Shown here: piece by piece, positions 14,290 through 20,313 of the stretch
Layout of the letters: every line of letters begins with the position of its first letter
Position numbering within the stretch: position 1 is the first letter of the stretch
Origin: CAVSVP01 sp963731125
GTDB taxonomy: Bacteria > Pseudomonadota > Gammaproteobacteria > Competibacterales > Competibacteraceae
Reading direction: 5' to 3'
DNA length: 20,313 nucleotides
NCBI GenBank assembly: GCA_963731125.1
Contig: CAVSVP010000026.1
Coordinates: 1 to 20,313, forward strand
Program-made: the position numbers and the translations under genes
The notes under the pieces: generated by a model
Databases searched by the model: none
The model's input: the letters and a program-made list of their open reading frames with translations, nothing else
Told to the model about the DNA's origin: nothing

Positions 14290-16158
14290 CGAGTGTGATG
14301 ATCTCGTCGAACGGGGTGATGTCATCGAGATTGTCGACCGGAAAATCACGGTCCCCGCTCGCCGGCGACACGTGAAGTCGCTCGCGCTGCACATGCTGAC
14401 GCCGCCGTTGTGCCGTGCGCCGCGCCTGCTTAGTCTCACGGATGGCCTCTGCTTCCATCGCCCGCAGCCGGTGGTAGGCCTCGAAGATCAGCGCTTCATT
14501 GACCGCTTGCTGTCCTTCTTCCCGGAGCTTGCGCCGCACTTCCCGCAGTTCCCAGACACTGATCGGTGGGTAGGTAGTGTTGCGGTACGGAATCTCGAAA
14601 TACTGCTTCAGCTCCGGGTCATAGAAGTACACCACGCTGATATCCCGTGGGTCGCGTCGGATGATAAAGGTGCGTTTGGCGCCCCGCGTTGCGGGTTCGG
14701 CTGCGTTGAGCCACGGTTTGAGAACATCATGGTAGTAGACGATGTAGTCGATTTGCAGTCCATAGGGTTGGATGGTACGTTCTAGATAGGGCATGAAATC
14801 CAACCGGATCCTATCCGGGTCGGTCGGCCGCGGTGGCAAGCCACGACCAGGACGACGGCCGTCACCGAACACACCTTGTTCGTACTTCTTCAGCGGTGGC
14901 AGACCTATGCCTTTATGCAGGCGTTGATGATAAACCTCGGTGATGTAGACTGCTAGCCAGCATTCCAACTCGCTCAAGGTCAGCGCCGCTTTAGCCTCGG
15001 CAGGGTATTCACCACGCTCGGTAGGGTTGGCGAAGGTGCTACCTGGCAAGGTATGCAGTGCCTGGTTGAGCGTGCCGCACAGACGCTCAATGTGGCCGCC
15101 AAAATGCGGCTGAGCAACAGGGCGCCAGTGCAGATCGATGCCGTAGTCTTCACAGGCACGCTGGAGCAGCTTGCCGCGGAACTCTTTGGCGTTATCAGCG
15201 TGCACTACGTCCATCACGCCCCAGAGCGGCCAAGGCGTGTCAATGTTCAGCTTGGCTAGCCAGGCGTCTTTGGGCAGAATGGCGTGGCTGAGGCAGAGGC
15301 CAACCGATAACGCACTCGGCCGGTCCAGGGTAATGTAAAACCCCACCACCATACGACTAAATACATCAATCGCCAGGGTGATCCAAGGTCTGCCAATTGG
15401 GAGACGATCGACGTCGTCAACGACGATCACATCGCACGGCGTGTGGTCGATCTGCACCACTGCCAGTGGCCATTCAGCGTTCGGAAACGCCCCCTGTAGC
15501 GGTCTATACAACGCCTGCGCTTGACGCCGCTGACCACGTCGGCGCCGGCGTTCTTTATCGGCGACCTGATCGATTCGAACGCGGATCGCGTTCAAACTGG
15601 GCAACGGTAAACCGGCGCCGCGGCAGCGCCGCCGATTTCTTCATAGGTGTCTTTGAGAGACGGTTTTTGTACAGTTAAGTAATGTTCGTCGATCGTGGTC
15701 TTGATGAGGACATCGACTTCGGGTACCAGACGGTTCTTTCCGCGGCCGCCCTCGCGTCGGCGCGGCAGCAACGCTGACATCTGCCCAGCCGACTCATACT
15801 GCTCTAGCCAGCGATAGACGGTGACCCAATGCACCCCCGCCTTAGCGGCCTGAGCTTGGACTTGTTTAGCGGTGCGTGACTCGGCTTGAAGCAAGGGCTG
15901 GATAATGTCAAACCGCTGTCTAGCCACCTGCCAAGCCACCTCATCAATCGTGCACAGCTCATGATGCGGCGCGTGATCGATGGGTTCAGCAGGGGGCGAA
16001 GGGACCGCCGCTAAATCGGGAATACGCAACTCATGCGTCGTGTTATCGCCAAGATCAGTGGCAAGCACCGCTTCCAGGCTCAGCACACGGTTGATGCGGT
16101 AACAACGCCCGTGTGCAATCACCTCGGTGCCCGATCGCAGGGCTAACAGCTGCGGCAT
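14282..16158 (-). pseudogene. tnsB: TnsB-like DDE transposase, frameshifted
   Basis: The first part starts at ATG 16158 with MPQLLALRSGTEVIAHG and runs in one frame through a helix-turn-helix segment, VHWVTVYRWLEQYESAG, to about LKDTYEEIGG, where it shifts and meets a stop at 15592. The second part continues in another frame from about 15640, with LPSLNAIRVRID before the catalytic core. Core motifs are QIDHTPCDVIVVDD (first Asp), VVHADNAKEF (second Asp) and HFGGHIERLCGTLN (Glu), followed by a C-terminal TnsC-interacting tail. One missing base in the GC-rich stretch at about 15617-15640 explains the break. The catalytic triad is kept, but the DNA-binding and core parts are separated. The start codon overlaps the tnsA stop, and the end overlaps tnsC. 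Confidence 0.85.
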
Positions 16159-16816
16159 GGCGGTTCCGGTTCCTCCGCCAGAAACCAAACGGGGCTGTGC
16201 ATAGTCACGGGGACGCCTAGATCGACAGCGATCTGGCGGATGGCGATAAGGTGCCAAAGCACCGGAATCAGGCTCGCCTGCCGAACTGGGTCATGGCTGC
16301 AAGCGCTGATCAGCGCTTCTGGGGTCATCTTTTGCCGCTGCTGCAGCGTTGATAGAACGAGTGCCTGGTCTTGAATGTCGGCCACTTGATCACGGTAATG
16401 ACGTAGAAACCGCGCGTTACCCAACCGGGGTGTGCGGATTTCCCGCTCCGTGATCAGGCGCAAGCGCCAGCCTCGTCGACGAGCGTAGCGGCGTGCCGCC
16501 TTGAACTTCAGTCGGTAATCGGCCCAGTTATCACGCAGGTCAGTTCGGTACTTGACTTCACATAAAGCAGGGATGACGTCAGCGCTCGGCTGGTAGTGCA
16601 CCAGTACGTTGGCGTATAATGGTGTTGCTGGCCAAAGGCGTTGTAGCTGATGGTCACCGGCTGCTCTTTATAGCTCGCTACGTCAGAGTCAAACTCAAGC
16701 AACAGGTAAAAATCCTTCTCCAGCGTTGACTCGAAGCCCACTAAACGCTGGTTTTTACTGCTGGCCAACCTACCAGTTACGTTGCGGTAGTTCTTGGGAA
16801 TGGTGCGTGCGACCAA
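16143..16816 (-). pseudogene. tnsA: TnsA-like endonuclease, frameshifted at the catalytic Asp
   Basis: The start is the TTG at 16816, with GGAG nine bases upstream. The first frame reads RTIPKNYRNVTGRLASSK, then FESTLEKDFYLLLEFD (the catalytic Glu region) and YKEQPVTISYN, up to HHYTP, where it leaves the frame. The expected continuation VLVHYQPSADVIPALCEVKYRTDL is read in the next frame. One inserted base (a G, giving GAC) between the two A of CCAAC at about 16609-16613 would restore TPDVLVHY, where the Asp is one of the metal ligands. So the frameshift falls on the catalytic Asp. The remaining EVK motif and helical C-terminal part are normal. TnsA makes the 5' strand cuts that allow cut-and-paste transposition. 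Confidence 0.85.
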
Positions 16817-16869
16817 AAAAATACTCCAAAGCCAAAACCGTTTGCGTCAACTATAGTATTTTGTAGGGC

Positions 16870-16971
16870 ATTTGCATTAACTTCAGTACTTATTTGCAAT
16901 TACTTTGGAACGAAATACAGCTAAGTTATTGATTCTTTGAAACCCGTTAGCGCTTACTTTGGATTTTCACA
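16870..16971. repeat. right-end TnsB-type repeats and terminus
   Basis: On the minus strand, three repeats read CCAAAGTAAGCGCTAACG (16945-16962), CCAAAGTAATTGCAAATA (16891-16908) and CTGAAGTTAATGCAAAT (16869-16885). The outermost is the most diverged. They match the left-end repeats and end in the TGTGAAAATC terminus at 16962-16971. Confidence 0.65.
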
Positions 16972-17066
16972 AATAGCTCCCTGCTAAAGGTAACACTTTT
17001 CTGTGGAATACATTGTTGTTTCCTATACTTAGGTCCTTTGAGTGTTACCTTGATTTGAATCATGCC
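16970..17066. mobile_element. MITE B copy 2, left end lost to the Tn7-like element
   Basis: This copy aligns without gaps to 97 bases of copy 1 (from CAAATAG to the ATGCC end) with about ten differences by eye, close to 90% identity. The right end is TGAATCATGCC. The first nine bases of the full element (GGCATGGTT) are absent, replaced by the end of the Tn7-like transposon. The same 11-base asymmetric insertion in the left arm is present, so it predates the split of the two copies. No target duplication is seen. Confidence 0.8.
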
Positions 17067-17198
17067 TGTTGTCACTGGGCCTACAAGGCCGTGTTGGGTT
17101 TGCATTTTCAGAGGAAACAACAAAAGAAAAATGGACAAATGGCCCTCTTCTAGTCTCCCTGTTTAATTTTTCCTACCTTTTCACTATACTAAATCTAT

Positions 17199-17804
17199 AT
17201 GATTTATGGATATATACGAGTTTCAACAGACAAACAAACCACCGAGAACCAACGGTTTGAGCTTCTCAAATTTGCCGATGAAAAAAAACTAAGCGTCGAT
17301 ACCTGGATTGAGGAAACCATCAGCGCCACCAAAAACTTGCAGACCAGAAAATTAGGACAGCTGATGCAAGGGATGAGGAAAGGGGGATGTCTTGGTTGTT
17401 TCAGAATTAAGCCGGCTCGGAAGAAGCCTCATGGAAGTTATGAGTATCCTTCACAATCTCATGGAAAAGGGAGTGAAAGTCTTTACGGTCAAAGAACGTT
17501 ACGAATTGGGTAACAATATCAACTCCAAAGTTCTGGCCTTCGCCTTCAGCCTTTCAGCCGAGATGAACGCTCCATGATCTCCTCTCGGACAAAGGAGGCG
17601 TTAGCCCGGAAGAAAAGTGAAGGAAAAAAGCTTGGCAGACCTAAAGGAAGATTCTCTAAAACGACAAAACTTACAGGGAAAGATGATTTGATCAGGGAAT
17701 ATCTGCAGAAAAAAATTCCTGAAACGGTTATTGCCCGGTTACTCAATGTCAACCGCTTAACCGTGAGGAACTACATCATTACTAGAAAATTGAAAGCGAA
17801 TTGA
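17199..17804 (+). pseudogene. serine recombinase (resolvase/invertase family), two compensating indels
   Basis: Frame 1 opens with MIYGYIRVSTDKQTTENQRF, where the Ser in RVS is the nucleophile, and continues to MRKGG. An extra G in the run at 17382-17386 shifts the frame there. The middle piece, DVLVVSELSRLGRSLMEVMS to AFSLSAEMN, is read in frame 2. A base missing at about 17566-17572 returns the frame, giving RSMISSRTKEALARKKSEGK, then KLGRPKG and a helix-turn-helix tail with VIARLLNVNRLTVRNYI. The gene restored by both corrections would be about 200 residues and close to master-type DNA invertases. A -10-like TATACT (17185-17190) lies just upstream, leaving a very short leader. The protein is not made as one piece. 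Confidence 0.8.
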
Positions 17805-17845
17805 GGGCGCTTTCCCTTGTTTACACAATTACATTTTATTTCTAC

Positions 17846-17956
17846 AAACCCCAGCCGTTACGCACACTGGAAAAGATCCGCGCTGATATTCTAGCGCTGG
17901 AGAAGGAAACCGAGGGATTGCTGAGAGAAATTATTGGGAGCAACGAACATGAATAA
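17846..17956 (+). pseudogene. 3' remnant of an N-6 DNA methylase-like (HsdM-type) gene
   Basis: In-frame residues read KPQPLRTLEKIRADILALEK, then ETEGLLREIIGSNEHE, and end at TAA 17954-17956. The pattern 'LExIRADILALExETEGLL' is typical of the C-terminal coiled region of large type I methyltransferase (HsdM-like) proteins. Nothing recognisable lies upstream in this frame, so the rest of the gene is gone. Its stop overlaps the ATG of the next gene by eight bases. I am not certain of the family, since the fragment has only about 36 informative residues. Confidence 0.4.
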
Positions 17957-18743
17957 GTCAGGTGGCACATTGCAGTGGCAGGTAGAACCTGTCGAGCTTG
18001 AGGTGATTCGAGATGATGAGTGGTATGCGCTCGCCCTCGAAGGAGAAATACTCCTAACCGCCGATGGCGAAAATCCTCTCCGCCACTCCTCAGCAGTTCT
18101 GCTCGAGCATATCGCTAGTGAATTCGATGGCCATGGAATGATGGAGATACAGGATCGCAAAATTGTGTCTCCGAGATTCTTCGGTTCCTATGCACTCTTT
18201 AGTATCCAGAAAAGATGGATCGAATCCGGAGAGGACGAGCTCAGCCTCGAATTTGGGAAGCGTCTGTTCGGTTATCCTGTGCTGTATCCAGTTGCAGGTC
18301 CCGAACAGGTAGATCAGTACGCGCGCTGGGGGCCAATCTCCAACTGGCTCTGGGACCCAGTCAGCCGCTTACAGAGCCTTGCATTTAACATCACCTATGG
18401 GTATGACGACGGAGAGGAAACCAGCTGCGAAAATGCTTTGTCCAAGGCGCTTGACTCGGCAGACATTGTCGGGCTTCGCGACGAATATCTGTCGCTCGCA
18501 CCCGAACAGCGAGCTGTCGTCATGATGCTCCACGCAATTCACGACGGTCCAGTGCTCTTTCCAATGGCGCTTGTGCTGGAAAAATGCACCGTGGCCGAGT
18601 ACGCACAGGGAGTGATGGCAGGTCACTCTATACTATATGGGGTTTGGGGGGACGTTGACAACAAAGCCCACCGTGAGTCATTCGAGAATCTGCGAGACGA
18701 CGCTCGAACGGCTCTTGAATATGTGGGTGCATTCTCAATTTGA
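17949..18743 (+). CDS. distant ATP12-chaperone-like protein, function unknown
   Basis: The product is 264 residues from the ATG at 17949, soluble, without transmembrane segments. An N-terminal stretch, DEWYALALEGEILLTADGENPLRHSSAVLLEHIASEFDGHG, resembles the ATP12 opening 'V-x-LDGR-x-x-TP-x-x-x-PL...LA-x-A-I-A-x-EWD'. The C-terminal half has YARWGPISNWLWDPVSRLQSL, which fits the 'WDPL' region, and LSKALDSADIVGLRDEYLSL. It ends VWGDVDNKAHRESFENLRDDAR, similar to the 'WGED-x-EA' close of the family. ATP12 proteins assist F1-ATPase assembly, but conserved residues are altered, so a different role is quite possible. The start ATGAATAA overlaps the stop of the methylase-like remnant, suggesting former co-translation with it. 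Confidence 0.45.
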   Translation: MNKSGGTLQWQVEPVELEVIRDDEWYALALEGEILLTADGENPLRHSSAVLLEHIASEFDGHGMMEIQDRKIVSPRFFGSYALFSIQKRWIESGEDELSLEFGKRLFGYPVLYPVAGPEQVDQYARWGPISNWLWDPVSRLQSLAFNITYGYDDGEETSCENALSKALDSADIVGLRDEYLSLAPEQRAVVMMLHAIHDGPVLFPMALVLEKCTVAEYAQGVMAGHSILYGVWGDVDNKAHRESFENLRDDARTALEYVGAFSI

Positions 18744-18843
18744 TTATAACATTAAGAATCAACGACTTAAGGCAACAAAAAATAACGCCAATGGGGCATA
18801 TTTTTTTCGCATAAGTCTCTGGCCGTTTATATTATTATTTTTA

Positions 18844-18963
18844 GGGTAGCACCCAGATTAGTGTGCTGACACACGTTTGATAAATAATTTTAAAAAACAA
18901 ATACTTATAGTTTATTTGCAGTTCTTAGAGTGTACTTTTACAGCAATCTTGGCGCTACCCTTA
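18844..18963. mobile_element. MITE-like element D, about 117 bp, TTA flanks
   Basis: The left end GGGTAGCACCCAGATTAG (18844-18861) and the reverse complement of the right end, GGGTAGCGCCAAGATTGC (18943-18960), agree in 14 of 18 positions. Both sides are flanked by TTA (18841-18843 and 18961-18963), a 3-bp duplication of the TNA type. The interior is AT-rich and has no ORF. It lies between the end of the ATP12-like gene and a terminator. An IS5-type (IS427-like) mobiliser would fit the TNA duplication, but this is inference. Confidence 0.6.
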
Positions 18964-18965
18964 TT

Positions 18966-18999
18966 AGGCCAGCGGACTTGGCCCTGCTGGCCTTTTTTT
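18966..18999 (+). terminator. rho-independent terminator downstream of the ATP12-like gene
   Basis: The stem AGGCCAGC (18966-18973) and GCTGGCCT (18986-18993) enclose a 12-base loop, followed by a run of seven T. It is a strong intrinsic terminator on the + strand. The MITE-like element D lies between it and the gene it probably served. Confidence 0.8.
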
Positions 19000-19359
19000 G
19001 TGGTGTGTGTGCAAAATTCATGATTATTTTTTCTTATCGTTACTTAAGCGAAGACATCCAGAAAAAAATTGTTTTCTTGTCTACATTAAACGAGCGTTTT
19101 ATATACCTTCATATTGCATAGTAAAATACCCCTTTGTTTTCACAATCAATATTGTTTAAGATATTTTTATAAATATGTTTTCTTTAACACTCGATCCTCA
19201 AGTTTTTTTAGCTTGACATTTTAAAGTATTCAAATTTCAGCAAGTTAGAATTTTGTCTCGTTTCCGTAACCCTTGGCCACAAATCTCTAAGTGACTGATA
19301 ATAGGTAGATTTATAAAGTCAAGAACTAAAAACTTGATCATCGAGTAACAGGAGTCAAA

Positions 19360-19473
19360 CTGTATCAGATCAAAAAAAAGAAAAAACTCCTAAAAGCAAA
19401 AATTGCCGTCGCCCTGCAAAGCGAACTCGGCAGAGTCCTCAAGAAAGAAGAAATGGAGCAAGTATTGAAGTAA
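19360..19473 (+). CDS. small basic ORF upstream of the response regulator, uncertain
   Basis: A CTG at 19360, with AGGAG at 19350-19354 and a spacing of five bases, would begin a 37-residue product. The sequence is QIKKKKKLLKAKIAVALQS, then ELGRVLKKEEMEQVLK. It is Lys-rich, probably helical and ends at TAA 19471-19473. The frame is open back to 19330 but has no ATG, GTG or TTG start. The stop lies 9 bases before the GTG of the receiver gene and the downstream binding site overlaps the stop, which suggests an operon. It may be a gene whose ATG has mutated, or the tail of one that has lost its front. Confidence 0.3.
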   Translation: MYQIKKKKKLLKAKIAVALQSELGRVLKKEEMEQVLK

Positions 19474-19482
19474 GGAAACCAG

Positions 19483-19677
19483 GTGACGATGAACAAGCCA
19501 ATCAAGGTTCTAGTCGTGGAGGACTCCGCCACCGACGCTGAACTCATCGAGTACCAACTGCGCGAGGGCGGGCTCCCCTGCCTAACCCAACGGGTGGAGA
19601 GCGAAGCGGATTTCCGCCGGGTTCAAGTCTTTGAGCCGGACCTTATTCTCTCCGATTTTACCCTCCCCACGTTCGAT
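19483..19677 (+). pseudogene. response-regulator receiver domain, truncated
   Basis: The start is GTG 19483 (AAGGA upstream, six-base spacing) or ATG 19489. The first 65 residues form the front of a receiver domain: IKVLVVEDSATDAELIEYQL (acidic pocket Glu-Asp), then DLILSDFTLPTFDG, with the phospho-accepting Asp in SDFTLP. The expected next part (about 60 residues, including the Thr/Ser and Lys motifs) is missing, replaced by the 99-bp element at 19678. The frame continues 16 codons into that element and ends at a TAA. The gene is inactive as a full receiver. It is likely the lone or fused regulator type common near PAS-histidine kinases, but nothing beyond the receiver is left. Confidence 0.75.
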
Positions 19678-19776
19678 GGTTCTGTTGCATTAATTTTGTT
19701 AACCACAACTGGTAGTGGTTCTTTCTAAGAAAGAACTACAATATATGGTAGTTTCACAAATTAACGCAACAGAACC
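19678..19776. mobile_element. IS6-like mini-element E, 99 bp, at a gene-gene junction
   Basis: The ends are GGTTCTGTTGCATTAATTT (19678-19696) and, on the minus strand, GGTTCTGTTGCGTTAATTT (19776-19758), differing at one base. This is the GGTTCTGTTGC type of terminus of IS6-family elements such as IS257/IS431. The interior has no transposase, but it folds: GGTTCTTTC TAA GAAAGAACT forms a hairpin. There is no 8-bp target duplication: the left side is the receiver gene and the right side is a Tn3-type transposase gene, both truncated here. It marks a recombination or deletion junction rather than a simple insertion. Confidence 0.65.
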
Positions 19777-20313
19777 TCTTGCGGAACATCGGGCAGTCGA
19801 CGTAATTCAGCAGGTGCAGGCTTTCAATCATGTGGTCGTATTCCCAGATGGCGCGTTTCGTTTTGTTTTTGCGTGCGTGCGAGCTGAGCTTCCCGACGAT
19901 GACCCCCTGAGTAGTCGTCTTCCGGTCGAGCGAGACCATGATACGCTGGAAGTTTTCCCATTCCTCGACGATGAGGTCTTCGTTGATTTTCCGGACGGGC
20001 CTCAGGAGCCAGTTCTCATTGTACTTCGTCGGGTGCTGAAATCCGTAGAGCGATGTCCCGACCTTCTCCCGGATGTCCTTGTACCGCGGAGCGAACCGGT
20101 AGCCGGAGATATTCAAGATGGCAAAGTTTACGGCGTTGATCCCGTGGGAGTCCGTAGAGTGAATCTCCGGAACTATATCGGTCGTGTTGCGCTTGAGGAG
20201 GTCGTACAGGTAACGGCTTTCGTGTTCGTTGGCACCGATGATCTTCGTGTTCGGCGATAGGTGATTGATCACGAGGTTGTTAGAGACAATGCCTTTTCCG
20301 AGGCCAAAGTACT
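19777..20313 (-). pseudogene. tnpA: Tn3-family transposase, both ends missing in the window
   Basis: On the minus strand the frame enters at the right window edge with YFGLGKGIVSNNLVINH. It continues with IIGANEHESRYLYDLL and EIHSTDSHGINAVNFAILNI (a catalytic Asp region), then GYRFAPRYKDIREK and EYDHMIESLHLLNYVDC. 'STDSHG...FA...G..FAPR' is the Tn3-type transposase core. The product ends at about PMFRKR, where element E begins, so the C-terminal part (usually about 100-150 residues with the last acidic residue) is gone. An apparent internal start at 20272 is not the real one. The intact gene would be about 1000 residues long. Confidence 0.8.

Larger units (their letters stand above)
12269..16971. 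mobile_element. minimal Tn7-like transposon (tnsA-tnsB-tnsC-tniQ), cargo-free and broken
   Basis: The ends read TGTGAAAATCTGAAGT on the left and, on the reverse strand at the right, TGTGAAAATCCAAAGT. Both begin TGT and both carry internal TnsB-type repeats. The 4.7 kb between them holds only transposition genes, all on the minus strand and overlapping: tnsA, tnsB, tnsC, tniQ. Both nuclease/transposase genes carry a single-base frameshift, while tnsC and tniQ are intact. No tnsD, tnsE, Cas gene or cargo is present, unlike a complete Tn7 or CRISPR-associated transposon. No 5-bp target duplication is visible (GCGGT left, AATAG right), and the right end runs into a MITE, so one flank has been rearranged. 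Confidence 0.8.
18744..19359. other. AT-rich region without genes
   Basis: Apart from element D and the terminator, this stretch contains no ORF with a credible start. The only candidate of more than 60 codons (18930-19121) reads through the arm of element D and the terminator hairpin. Nothing else recognised. Confidence 0.6.

Noticed and set aside
16508..16816. Programmed frameshift to make TnsA
   Set aside because: No slippery heptamer is present at the shift, and the missing base lies in the catalytic codon. A mutation is more likely.
12269..16971. CRISPR-associated transposon (CAST)
   Set aside because: No Cas gene and no CRISPR array are present between the ends. TniQ presence alone does not support it.
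18930..19121. 63-codon + strand ORF
   Set aside because: It runs through the arm of a mobile element and a terminator stem, and it lacks a binding site.

Overview
The window looks like an accessory (genomic-island type) region of a proteobacterial chromosome, most likely gammaproteobacterial. That placement is an inference from the gene families: integron cassettes, a tellurite-resistance-like (Ter) stress operon and a Tn7-like tnsABC-tniQ module. No core gene is present to fix the taxonomy. Base composition is patchy, with a GC-rich Ter operon and Tn7-like element set among AT-rich, cassette- and MITE-like sequence, as expected for a mosaic.

Left block (1-4706) is part of an integron cassette array read on the + strand, without its integrase. 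Six attC sites can be drawn (220-312, 415-496, 757-846, 2163-2269, 2675-2774, 4146-4234) and a seventh is short (3299-3367). They separate a cassette cut by the window edge, a cassette without an ORF, a small two-helix membrane protein, a predicted PD-(D/E)XK nuclease split by a 222-bp MITE, a DUF2628-like membrane protein, a predicted ADP-ribosyltransferase-fold protein with a 106-bp MITE on the edge of its attC, a DUF5677-like helical protein, and a membrane-anchored unknown whose attC is missing.

Middle block (4765-11583, all on the - strand) is a Ter/TerY-P stress operon. It is transcribed leftwards as a TerD-family remnant, terA, terD, two vWA genes (terY-like), a PP2C phosphatase with an Ig/cadherin-like N-terminal part, and a protein kinase with a zinc ribbon. 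TerD-family proteins bind calcium. The vWA, phosphatase and kinase genes form the known TerY-P triad, thought to be a phosphorylation switch working with the Ter proteins. A tandem 16-bp repeat lies in the probable promoter region.

Right of it, a 297-bp element with 29-bp inverted repeats (11959-12255) abuts a cargo-free Tn7-like transposon (12269-16971). The transposon has TGTGAAAATC ends, three TnsB-type repeats at each end, intact tniQ and tnsC, and single-base frameshifts in tnsB and tnsA; the tnsA frameshift falls at its catalytic Asp codon. Its right end cuts into a second copy of the 106-bp MITE.

The last block (17100-20313) is a graveyard: a serine recombinase broken by two compensating indels, a short methyltransferase-like tail, an intact gene with an ATP12-chaperone-like pattern, a 117-bp MITE-like element and a terminator. 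A response-regulator gene truncated by a 99-bp IS6-like mini-element follows. On the other side of that element lies a truncated Tn3-family transposase running off the window.
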